DNA from: Gammaproteobacteria bacterium
GTDB taxonomy: Bacteria > Pseudomonadota > Gammaproteobacteria > GCA-001735895
Direction: 5' to 3'
DNA: 35,064 nt
NCBI GenBank assembly: GCA_024763185.1
Contig: JANTFY010000003.1
Location: 1 to 35,064 of the forward strand
The notes below the pieces were generated by a model. The model saw only the letters and a program-made list of their open reading frames with translations, had not been told where the DNA came from and did not search any database. Made by a program: the position numbers and the translations under genes. This document shows, piece after piece, positions 26,361-34,313 of this stretch. How positions within the stretch are numbered: the first letter of the stretch is position 1; the number at the start of each line of letters is the position of its first letter.

Positions 26361-29012
26361 TCAAACACCGACACAGTCGACATAGATAGTTACACCTGGA
26401 TAATTAATTACCCCACTTCCATCTCCATTGGAGCCACCAGAAACTTCACATATATGTCCCTGTCCGGTATCACTGCCTTCCACAACCTCAACAGCATAAG
26501 AAGAGCCGTTATCCAACTGAGATGAAAAGGTATAGGTACCATTATCATCAATGAAAAGGTCATCACCACCATTATTGGTCAATGTGAAAGTACCGATGGC
26601 GCCACTTACTTCAACGACAATACCAAAGGGACCTAGCGCATGATTCCCGTAACGGGCAATAAAAATATCCTCGCCGGAGGATTCATTCAGATAACGAAGA
26701 CCATGCCCAGCAACAAAGATGTTATCCACTGGGTCAAGAACAATACTTTCAGCCTGGTCTGTTGCAACAGTACCATCTTGTATGGTCCACTGCAGAACTC
26801 CATCATTATCTAGTTTACTTAAGAAATAGTCGTACTCACCCAAGTTACTATTTCCATAGAGTGCGCCAGCAGTTGCTCCAGTTACATAGATATTGGAAGC
26901 CGAGTCCAGGTCAATACCCCTGATCCATTCACGTTCGACCGTGCCCATTTGGGTAATCCACTGCAAATCCCCGTCACTATCCAGCTTAGCGATAAACACA
27001 TCTATTTCACCATTATTGGTTCCATTCCAGTTACCCCAGGTATCACCTCCTATGTAAATATTATTATCACTATCCAGAACGATACTATAGCCATTATCAT
27101 ACGAGTCAGTTCCTAACTGCTCTGTCCAGAGCCTGCTACCCGTTGAAGTATATTTTGTAACAATCACATCGGTGAAGCCAAGGCTGACATTTCCATCCAA
27201 ATCCCCACCTGTATAACCTACCACAACCACATTATCATCTGAGTCCACAGCTATTTCATAACCGTATTCATAATTATTAGTTCCCGGTTGCTGGGTCCAT
27301 TGATGGTCACCATCCGGGTTATATTTGGAGATAAAGATATCCCGCCCAGCATGACTACTGTTTCCATTTAAGCCATTTTCAGTCATGCCTGTCATGTAAA
27401 CGTTGCCTTCACTGTCCAGGGCCACATCATATCCTATGTCGGATTCAATACCGCCGTTTACGACCGTCCATTGATGATCACCATCCAGATTATATTTACT
27501 CAATAGAATATCCCGCCCCCCACTATTAACATACCCATCCAGGTCACCGAAGGTATCCCCGGTTATATATAAATAACCTCTTACATTATCCAAGACCAAA
27601 CCACGAATTTCATCATCCTCTTCACTTCCATTTAAAACGGTCCAGATAAAATCTCCATCTGACGAATATTTACTAATAAAGAGATCCCCCCTTCCATTAT
27701 TGGATTGACCATCAAGATCTCCTGCCGCTTTTCCAACCACAAACAAATCACCTGACGCATCTAGTGCTATATCGTTGGCATAATCATGAAGTACTCCTTC
27801 CATAGTTCCATTCTGGACGAACCAAGCCAAGGTGGGTGGACCTCCGGGATTTGCAGTATTTGCCGTTATGCTGACAGAATCAGGATTACTATCCAGTTCA
27901 CCATCTGTGACGGTTAAATTGACAACATAATTACCCTCTATATCAGCAATAAATGTGGGCGTTTGAGAATTCGCATTTATTAGCGTTGTAGAACTACCAT
28001 CGGGCACAGACTGAAATACCCAGGTAAAACTCAATTCATCATCATTGGGGTCAGAACTTGATTCACCATTTAACAAAACCGTTGACCCTACATCCACACT
28101 TTGATCATTTCCTGCATTTGCAACCGGCCTGCCATTGCTGTTTACTGCAGCAGTAATAATGACCTGGTCCTGGTCGCTATAGGTGCCATCATTCACCTCC
28201 AATTGCAGCAAGTATTCTCCCTCCACATCAGCCATAAATGAAGTCTGTACCTGTGCCATGTTTTCTAACACTGCTGTACTGCCATCTGGCCTGCTGACAA
28301 AACCCCATAGGTATGTCAGCTGATCGCCATTTACATCGATACTTGCCGAACCATCAACCGTCACCAGGCGTGGAGCCAGAACACTCTGATCATCACCAGC
28401 ATTAGCATTGGGTGGTAGATTCATACCATCCGGCAGCCCACCACCATACTCAATAATTGACTCATGAAGTTGATCCCTTGCATCTTCAACACTAACAAGG
28501 ACTCTGTTCAAAGCATTCTGTGTATCCTCACCAAAAGATGCACTGGAAAAATCTGTTTGTGCTGGCAATAAATTAACTAAATTATCATCCAGAGTGATAA
28601 CTCCATTATCTGGGTCACCATCACCATCTACAGTTTGCAATAAACGCGCAACATTAATGGCCGCATCTTCATCACCGGGAAACAAGGTATAGGGGGAAAT
28701 GGGACCTTGCTGTACCCGTACATTACCCAGATTAACCGCCCCCAGAGAAAATCGCACCATATCGCCAACATTACACGTATATTCCCCAAGCTGATTGGTT
28801 ATACCTGTATGACCTGATGAACAGGTATATCTCAATCCCTGAACTGGGTCATCGATAAACTGACCGGTGATAGTCTGGGCACTCGAGCCACCACTGCCTC
28901 CACCACAGGACATCAACAATACAGATAAGACGGTAGCCAAAAAATAACCCGCCACCTTCGGCAACGAAACGCCCCCATGAAGAGGCTTGATACGGTCTGT
29001 TATTTGTTTCAT
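26361..29012 (-). CDS. Lipoprotein with two PKD-like domains and seven SBBP-type beta-propeller repeats
   Basis: 883 aa from the ATG at 29012, which has AAGGA just upstream (the track uses a TTG overlapping the previous gene). A lipoprotein signal ends in VLLMSC with Cys about 36 followed by Gly/Ser, which suggests an outer-membrane lipoprotein. Then come an N-terminal domain with two Cys, two PKD/REJ-like domains (NANAGDDQSV and NANAGNDQSV-type starts), seven repeats of about 55 aa with V/I-x-LDS-x-N-V/I-Y-x-G and SKY-x-x-DGD-x-QWT, and a C-terminal domain with NNGGDDLFIDDNGTYTF and two Cys. Function is unknown; surface binding or adhesion is a guess. Its sequence looks more AT-rich than neighbours. 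Confidence 0.8.
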   Translation of the reverse strand: MKQITDRIKPLHGGVSLPKVAGYFLATVLSVLLMSCGGGSGGSSAQTITGQFIDDPVQGLRYTCSSGHTGITNQLGEYTCNVGDMVRFSLGAVNLGNVRVQQGPISPYTLFPGDEDAAINVARLLQTVDGDGDPDNGVITLDDNLVNLLPAQTDFSSASFGEDTQNALNRVLVSVEDARDQLHESIIEYGGGLPDGMNLPPNANAGDDQSVLAPRLVTVDGSASIDVNGDQLTYLWGFVSRPDGSTAVLENMAQVQTSFMADVEGEYLLQLEVNDGTYSDQDQVIITAAVNSNGRPVANAGNDQSVDVGSTVLLNGESSSDPNDDELSFTWVFQSVPDGSSTTLINANSQTPTFIADIEGNYVVNLTVTDGELDSNPDSVSITANTANPGGPPTLAWFVQNGTMEGVLHDYANDIALDASGDLFVVGKAAGDLDGQSNNGRGDLFISKYSSDGDFIWTVLNGSEEDDEIRGLVLDNVRGYLYITGDTFGDLDGYVNSGGRDILLSKYNLDGDHQWTVVNGGIESDIGYDVALDSEGNVYMTGMTENGLNGNSSHAGRDIFISKYNPDGDHQWTQQPGTNNYEYGYEIAVDSDDNVVVVGYTGGDLDGNVSLGFTDVIVTKYTSTGSRLWTEQLGTDSYDNGYSIVLDSDNNIYIGGDTWGNWNGTNNGEIDVFIAKLDSDGDLQWITQMGTVEREWIRGIDLDSASNIYVTGATAGALYGNSNLGEYDYFLSKLDNDGVLQWTIQDGTVATDQAESIVLDPVDNIFVAGHGLRYLNESSGEDIFIARYGNHALGPFGIVVEVSGAIGTFTLTNNGGDDLFIDDNGTYTFSSQLDNGSSYAVEVVEGSDTGQGHICEVSGGSNGDGSGVINYPGVTIYVDCVGV

Positions 29013-29031
29013 TTCCTTTAAACCCACCCTG

Positions 29032-31512
29032 TTAAACAAATTTTCGGTTAAATAATGATTTTCTCCTCAACCCGAAGACCCACACTAGAAATGCACTCAG
29101 CACTTCAACTGCAAAAGCCCCGCTGGAACCACCGTCTGAATCATTATCCGGATTACCGCCAACATCTACCGTATTGGCCACCACCCCCTCGCCACTCACG
29201 TGAAGGGTAATCGGATTCTCGTCACCATCATTTGATGGAATATCCAGACTGTCGTTAAAATCGGCCACGGATGTAGGTGAGAACCTGATGGTTATTGCAC
29301 AGGTTTCACCCTGGCTTAAGGTTTGAGCTGAGCAGGTATCATTGTCCAGCTGGAAAGGGTCTGCCAGGGGATTTGACACCGCAATCTGCCCAAGAACCAG
29401 GTCAGCGCTTCCGTTATTGGTGATATCGACCTGTTTTGTTGCAGTGCTGTTTTCAGCCACTCTACCAAATGGAAGCTGGAGGTCATCCACCGGGTCAACA
29501 GCATCCGTGACGGCAATATCCGCTACGGGTTGTGCCACGCCTGTGCCGGTTACTGTAACAATCACCGATGGCTCATCGGCATCATTCGATGGAATATCCA
29601 GGTTGTCATTAAAAATACCTGCGGATGTGGGTTCAAATTGAACTTCAAAGGTACAGCTGGAAGCTGGTATTACAGTCTGCCCACTGCAATGATCATTGAT
29701 CAGGCTAAACGGCAGAGCAACCACATCCACACTGCCGATATTGCCAATAACCAGGTCGGCATCTCCAACATTTGAAATGGTTACGGTTTGTACGCCACTG
29801 GTGGCCAGGGTTCTGGCCCCAAAAGCAATCTGCAAATCATCTGGCGGAGCGATTGAGTCCACTACCGTGATATCCGGAACAGGAACACCAATACCATGAC
29901 CTTGTGCACTGACGGTCACCACCGATTCATCCGCATCATTGGAAGGAATTTCAAAACCATCCGTGAAAGCACCGGTTGAAGGCGGCGTAAAGCGGATGGT
30001 TAAGGCACAGTTAGAGAGTGGTGCCAGGGTTTGACCAGAACAACTATCCGCTTGAATGACAAAGTCATTGTTAAGCAGATTCTGATCTACCACCAAGCCG
30101 AGAATAAGATCCGCATCACCGCTGTTGGTCACGGTTATGCTGTGATCTGCAAAAGATAACTCGGTAACGTCACCAAATAGAAGTTGAAGATCATCAATGG
30201 GTGCAACAGAATCTGTTACAACAATTTCAGGCGAAGTTACCCCTGCACCCTGAGCGTAAATATAAGCAGCACCCAGGTCGGTAATAAAACCCGTTTGAGC
30301 GTCATAATAATCTTCTCGCCAGGCTCCAATAATGGCATGTTCATCACCCAGGGCAACCGAGCCCCCATAGATATCCATTCCTGAACCATCTGACGCCGTC
30401 AGATGCTGGATTTCAGACCAATCTCCTGCCAAGTCAATCTGGTAGAGATAGGCTGAACCGGCCAATGACCCATTATCGTCGTAGGTGCTATACGAACCGA
30501 TCAGGACCTGATCTCCCTGTATGGAAATCGACTCACCAAAACCATCGTAGGGGAAATTGACCGTACCATCAAAATCGGACGCATTTAATATCTGTTCTTC
30601 TGTCCAGGTGGCGCCATTCCTATTAAACACATAAACCGAGCTGGCAACATAATTGCTCAATGCCACATGAACATAGCTGTTGTTGGATACCATGGCCGTA
30701 TCACCGCTGACCGCAACGGCATGACCAAACCAGTCGTCCACGGCATTATCGGATGCCAACAACTTCTGCTGTTGAGCCCAGCTATCTTGTGAGCGAACGA
30801 AAATATAGGCACTGCCTCGTCGGGCATGCTTATCTTTCGCACCTACCACGACAGTGTCCCCATCAATGGCGACGGCATTGCCAAAGTTGTCGCCGTAGTC
30901 AGAGTCATCGGGGCGAATTTTCTGTTGTTCACTCCAGGTTGTACCACTACGTACAAAGACATAAGCTGCACCGGGCGGATTAGTTTCATGAACACCGTCG
31001 CCCAGTTCCTGAGCGTATTCAGCCCCGATCACCACCGTATCGCCATCTATAGCCACGGCATGTCCAAACTTGTCATCATCCGAGCCATCGGAAGCGATCA
31101 GTTTTGCCTGTTCCGTCCACACAGTCCCGCTGCGAACAAACACATAGGCTGCGCCTGTATTACTTCCAGATACAGAAGCACCTTCAGCCCCGACAACAAT
31201 CGTGTCACCATCCATAGCGACTGCACGCCCAAAAAAATCATTCGATGCACCATCTGATGCCGTCAGTTTTTGTTGCTCCGCCCAATCACCCGATACAGCG
31301 TCACGTACCAAGACATAGACCGCACCCGTTGAACCAGAATTGGAACCGATAGCAGCCGTATCTCCACTTATCGAAACTGCACGTCCAAACTGATCATAAT
31401 CGGCTCCATCCGAAGCAAAAATTTTAACTTCGCCCGTCAGGTCAGCCGATACTGTGAATGGAATTAAAAGAACTAAGAAAGAAAAAAACCGAATAACCTG
31501 ACCAAAGACCAT
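29032..31512 (-). CDS. Secreted FG-GAP-repeat / choice-of-anchor-D-like protein with C-terminal sorting tail
   Basis: 826 aa from the ATG at 31512 (GGAG 8 nt upstream; the track uses a GTG 30 nt earlier). A Sec signal peptide ends near VSA at about residue 23. Seven FG-GAP-like repeats follow, with D-x-FG-x-AVAIDGD-x-VVVGA and GAAYVFVRSG-x-W-x-EQ. Then three domains of the choice-of-anchor-D/ASPM-type (DDLQLLFG, TNSGDADLILG and LTIRFTP). The end has a Gly/Ser/Asp-rich stretch, a hydrophobic segment (VEVLSAFLVWVFGL) and RRK, like a sortase- or rhombosortase-type sorting signal. Probably surface-displayed. The lipoprotein gene follows 19 nt later. Confidence 0.8.
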   Translation of the reverse strand: MVFGQVIRFFSFLVLLIPFTVSADLTGEVKIFASDGADYDQFGRAVSISGDTAAIGSNSGSTGAVYVLVRDAVSGDWAEQQKLTASDGASNDFFGRAVAMDGDTIVVGAEGASVSGSNTGAAYVFVRSGTVWTEQAKLIASDGSDDDKFGHAVAIDGDTVVIGAEYAQELGDGVHETNPPGAAYVFVRSGTTWSEQQKIRPDDSDYGDNFGNAVAIDGDTVVVGAKDKHARRGSAYIFVRSQDSWAQQQKLLASDNAVDDWFGHAVAVSGDTAMVSNNSYVHVALSNYVASSVYVFNRNGATWTEEQILNASDFDGTVNFPYDGFGESISIQGDQVLIGSYSTYDDNGSLAGSAYLYQIDLAGDWSEIQHLTASDGSGMDIYGGSVALGDEHAIIGAWREDYYDAQTGFITDLGAAYIYAQGAGVTSPEIVVTDSVAPIDDLQLLFGDVTELSFADHSITVTNSGDADLILGLVVDQNLLNNDFVIQADSCSGQTLAPLSNCALTIRFTPPSTGAFTDGFEIPSNDADESVVTVSAQGHGIGVPVPDITVVDSIAPPDDLQIAFGARTLATSGVQTVTISNVGDADLVIGNIGSVDVVALPFSLINDHCSGQTVIPASSCTFEVQFEPTSAGIFNDNLDIPSNDADEPSVIVTVTGTGVAQPVADIAVTDAVDPVDDLQLPFGRVAENSTATKQVDITNNGSADLVLGQIAVSNPLADPFQLDNDTCSAQTLSQGETCAITIRFSPTSVADFNDSLDIPSNDGDENPITLHVSGEGVVANTVDVGGNPDNDSDGGSSGAFAVEVLSAFLVWVFGLRRKSLFNRKFV

Positions 31513-31552
31513 GACAACTTCTCCATTTGCGGCGAGGGACACTACGGAGAAG

Positions 31553-31615
31553 TTAAGTCACATAAAGTCACAAAATAGTCACAGTTGCAAAATACAACTC
31601 TTGGTTATGACTTAA
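31553..31615. promoter_or_regulatory. Three GTCACA direct repeats within an 8-bp inverted repeat: candidate operator
   Basis: GTCACA occurs at 31557-31562, 31567-31572 and 31578-31583, that is TGTGAC repeats on the minus strand at 10- and 11-bp steps, 45-70 nt upstream of the FG-GAP gene ATG. TTAAGTCA (31553-31560) and TGACTTAA (31608-31615) are a perfect inverted pair around them, with AGTTG/CAACT (31583-31599) between. Helically phased direct repeats are typical binding sites of OmpR/SARP-type regulators, and the gene just upstream encodes one. Binding is inferred. Confidence 0.55.
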
Positions 31616-31644
31616 ATCAAAAGTTGTGATTAAAATCGGAAAAA

Positions 31645-32490
31645 CTATTTGGGAGCCTGGGCACACAGTTCGCAGAATCCTCCGCAAACTTCGGGTTCTG
31701 CCTTAATGGTTTCATAAAGATGGAGGGTTTTTTGCGATGGCTTGATGCCAAAAGTCTGCTTTAGCATTTGATGACAACGTTCAAACAGGGCCAGCGCTTC
31801 AGAACGGTTGCCCTGGGCACTGTGACAACGCATCAGACCCCGACAATACTCTTCAGACAGCGGGTCGAATTCGCGTGCTTTTTCATACAGCGTGATCACT
31901 TTTCTACAGTCACTGCCGTGATGACGATAATATGCGATCAGCAGCTTGATAATACGCATAAAACGCGAGCGTAAACGTTCTCTGAGCGGTAACATCCAGC
32001 CAACAGCGTTTTCCTTTTCCAGGAACAAACCCCGATTAAGGGCAAACAGCTCTTCAATCAGTTGCTGTAATTTGACTTTTTCATCCTGGCTGTCGTTTTC
32101 CAAATATCGACCCAACTTGTTTAACAGCGCTTCCAACACCCAGGTGTCCACCCAGCAATACTGATCATTCAGGCTTAAGTGACCTTGTTGCACATGGAGT
32201 GCATCCGGTCCAATCATTTTCCTTAGACGTGACAGGGTGGTTGTGTATGCACTATGAGCCTGGTCACCTTCAGAATCTGGCCACAAGGATTCGGTGATCA
32301 GGAACTCGCTAACATTTTTGCCACCGAAGGCGATTAATACCTGAAGCAATTGAACCGGTTTATTTTGGGCTTTGCCCCTGAAGTGAATTTTTGCCCCATT
32401 CAGGCGTACGGAAAAATGCCCCAAAGTAGAAGTTTGCAGAGGATAAGATCCATAAGATTGATCGTAACGAGTTGTTCTTTCGGGACCCAT
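31645..32490 (-). CDS. SARP/BTAD-type transcriptional regulator with Cys-rich C-terminus
   Basis: 281 aa. The N-terminal OmpR-like winged helix (LGHFSVRLNGAKIHFRGKAQ, QLLQVLIAFGGKNVSEFLI, SLWPDSEGDQAHSAYTTTLSRLRKMIG) is followed by a bacterial transcriptional activator (BTAD) TPR-like domain (YEKAREFDPLSEEYCRGLMRCH, QGNRSEALALFERCHQML). It has no receiver or NB-ARC domain, which makes it a short SARP. The last residues carry C-x3-C-x2-C (VCGGFCELC). AAGG 9 nt before the ATG. It is transcribed toward the FG-GAP and lipoprotein genes, its likely targets. The effector is unknown. Confidence 0.85.
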   Translation of the reverse strand: MGPERTTRYDQSYGSYPLQTSTLGHFSVRLNGAKIHFRGKAQNKPVQLLQVLIAFGGKNVSEFLITESLWPDSEGDQAHSAYTTTLSRLRKMIGPDALHVQQGHLSLNDQYCWVDTWVLEALLNKLGRYLENDSQDEKVKLQQLIEELFALNRGLFLEKENAVGWMLPLRERLRSRFMRIIKLLIAYYRHHGSDCRKVITLYEKAREFDPLSEEYCRGLMRCHSAQGNRSEALALFERCHQMLKQTFGIKPSQKTLHLYETIKAEPEVCGGFCELCAQAPK

Positions 32491-32642
32491 TTTCTAAAAC
32501 CTTGCCTTAATACCGGCACTTACCACTTTTGTTATTTTGAACGGGAATATAACTATTTTTCAATTCCAATGTATTGATGGAAGTCACCCTTGGCACCATT
32601 TAGCTTTATAATTCAGCCTTGTTAAAACAACCGATAAAGCCA

Positions 32643-32954
32643 ATGGTAAAACATGATATCACCCGGCAAGAGTTGGAACGCGGGAAAATAAACAGCGAGA
32701 CCGCGCGCATCGCCTGGAAGGAACTGCAACGCTATTTTGCCGGGGGTTACACCCTGCTGGTCAGCGACGAACTCGACTTGATCGAGGTGGCCTACCAGAT
32801 GCAGCAGGACAATGCGTCACAGATCGAACAGTGGATGCAAAACACACAGATTCAGCAGGTCAGCAATGAACAGGCACGTGAGTGGTTTAACAACGATGCC
32901 GAACTATGGGCCTGTGTGATCAAGCCCTGGGTGTTGATTCAAGCGGTGGATTAA
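32643..32954 (+). CDS. DUF2288 family protein
   Basis: 103 aa from the ATG at 32643; the track's TTG start is 24 nt upstream. The string ITRQELERGKINSETARIAWKELQRYFAGGYTLLVSDELDLIEVA and the end AELWACVIKPWVLIQ fit DUF2288, a small cytosolic family of unknown function. Its TAA stop shares the bases TTAA with the stop of the converging hydrolase gene. Divergent from the SARP gene. Confidence 0.82.
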   Translation: MVKHDITRQELERGKINSETARIAWKELQRYFAGGYTLLVSDELDLIEVAYQMQQDNASQIEQWMQNTQIQQVSNEQAREWFNNDAELWACVIKPWVLIQAVD

Positions 32955-33787
32955 TCGTCCAGTTGCTCCAGAATATTCACCAGCGCGTAGCCATCCAGCA
33001 CATTCAACCAGTGGGTAAAGCCCTGAATCAGGCGTGTTGATTTTTTACCGATGGCCGGGACATTGCCCATGTCCTGACTGTAGCCCGACACGATCGGGTC
33101 ACCCAGCGCCCCGGTTACCGTTGAACGCACAACGGAGAAGTATTCGATATCCGGATGCTGACGCGTATTCAGCCAATGCAACAGGCGCCCGGGTATGGCC
33201 GGCACGATATCGTTCAACAGCCCCTGCGAACGACGCAGCATGTCGTAGGTTTCACCACCCAGCATTTCTTTCAGAATACGTACCGGTAAGGGGTCATCCA
33301 ATTCATCCAGGCCTCGATAGGCCAGTGCTGTACCCAGGTGTGGACTGGCAATTGTCACCAGCGCCTGGACATTGGGAGGGCAGCCGTTGCGCACCAGGGC
33401 CATGCGTGCTACCACGCCGCCGAGGGAGTGCCCGGCAATAATCACTTTTTCAGAAGGGTAATGATCCACAATCCAGCGTATGGCAGCGGTCACCACGTTG
33501 GCCTGAATAATCAGGGGGGCCTCAGAATTTACCTGTAAATTGATCACCTTGTTTTCTTCCTGGTAACCCGGTAACGGTATCGGAATCAGCCCGGCCGGTG
33601 CTCCCAACAGGATACCGGCCCGCTTCCAGCCAAACTGTTGCAAAACGGGCACCACACCGGATTGCTCCCAGGAAAAAATGTTACCCTGATAGCCATGCAC
33701 CAACAGCAGTACATCGGCCCTGGCCGTGCCTGTCAGCATCAGCCACGAAAATAGCGCGGCAGCAATCAGTTTGTTAACAGCTTTCAT
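32951..33787 (-). CDS. Secreted alpha/beta hydrolase (lipase/PGAP1-like)
   Basis: 278 aa with a Sec signal peptide cleaved about after ARA-24. The fold shows an oxyanion motif LVHGYQG, nucleophile elbow GHSLGG (Ser about 121), ITIASPHLGT-like strand ALVTIASPHLGT, an acid candidate in LGDPIVSGYSQDM and His in GFTHWLNVL. It should act in the periplasm or outside on esters; specificity is unknown. Convergent overlap of 4 nt with DUF2288. Confidence 0.85.
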   Translation of the reverse strand: MKAVNKLIAAALFSWLMLTGTARADVLLLVHGYQGNIFSWEQSGVVPVLQQFGWKRAGILLGAPAGLIPIPLPGYQEENKVINLQVNSEAPLIIQANVVTAAIRWIVDHYPSEKVIIAGHSLGGVVARMALVRNGCPPNVQALVTIASPHLGTALAYRGLDELDDPLPVRILKEMLGGETYDMLRRSQGLLNDIVPAIPGRLLHWLNTRQHPDIEYFSVVRSTVTGALGDPIVSGYSQDMGNVPAIGKKSTRLIQGFTHWLNVLDGYALVNILEQLDD

Positions 33788-33878
33788 CTTTTCATCCGAA
33801 TTTTATGATCACCATGATAGGCAATTTGAATATTATGCATTATTATGCTCGCCAATAATATTAGTATTTGCTTATATA

Positions 33879-34229
33879 ATGCACAAGAAACCTGATTATA
33901 TTTTTGATGTCGATCTGCACGACTTTCAACAACGCGTGATTGAAGCCTCACACCAGAAACCTGTACTGGTGGATTTCTGGGCTGACTGGTGCAGCCCCTG
34001 CATAGCCATCGCCCCGGTATTAACTCGGGTTATTGAATCCTTTGCTGGCCAGGTGCAACTGGCCAAGCTGGAAGTGGACGAAGGCGATAACATGAAACTG
34101 GCCGGGCACTATCGGGTCAGGGGTTTTCCAACCATTATCCTGTTTAAAAACGGAGAAGAGCAGGACCGATTCAGTAGCGCGCGCCCTTCCCATTTTATTA
34201 AAGAGTTTATCGACTCACATATAATTTGA
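33879..34229 (+). CDS. Thioredoxin-like protein with CSPC active site
   Basis: 116 aa from the ATG at 33879. The track starts at 33726 but that part overlaps the hydrolase 5' end and has no thioredoxin similarity. Fold: VLVDFWADWCSPCIAIAPVL with Cys about 38 and 41, VDEGDNMKLAGHYRVRGFPTIILFKNGE with the cis-Pro (FPT). The CGPC of canonical thioredoxin is CSPC here. No signal peptide, so it is cytosolic. No clear ribosome site; the string TATAATG spans the start. Confidence 0.88.
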   Translation: MHKKPDYIFDVDLHDFQQRVIEASHQKPVLVDFWADWCSPCIAIAPVLTRVIESFAGQVQLAKLEVDEGDNMKLAGHYRVRGFPTIILFKNGEEQDRFSSARPSHFIKEFIDSHII

Positions 34230-34313
34230 GCACTGCATAATTCTATTGGATGCCGGCAATTTTATTGTCATCCTTGAACTATACTCACAGGGAAAAATAA
34301 AATAAGGATCGCA

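Noticed and set aside
29032-31512. Tandem DNA repeats in the FG-GAP gene as a mobile or minisatellite element
   Set aside because: Repeats are at protein level with diverged codons, typical of a propeller domain.
31557-31583. GTCACA repeats as a CRISPR array
   Set aside because: Six-base repeats, three copies, no spacers of fixed length and no cas genes.
31645-31700. CX3CX2C as a radical SAM enzyme motif
   Set aside because: It is at the extreme C-terminus of a winged-helix/BTAD protein with no TIM-barrel sequence around it.
33726-33878. N-terminal extension of the thioredoxin ORF, looking like a membrane anchor
   Set aside because: Most of it is the reverse of the hydrolase signal peptide and its promoter region; ATG at 33879 yields a standard thioredoxin length.
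33875-33880. TATAAT as a -10 box for the thioredoxin gene
   Set aside because: It overlaps the ATG start, so the transcript would begin after the start codon; no other in-frame start exists.
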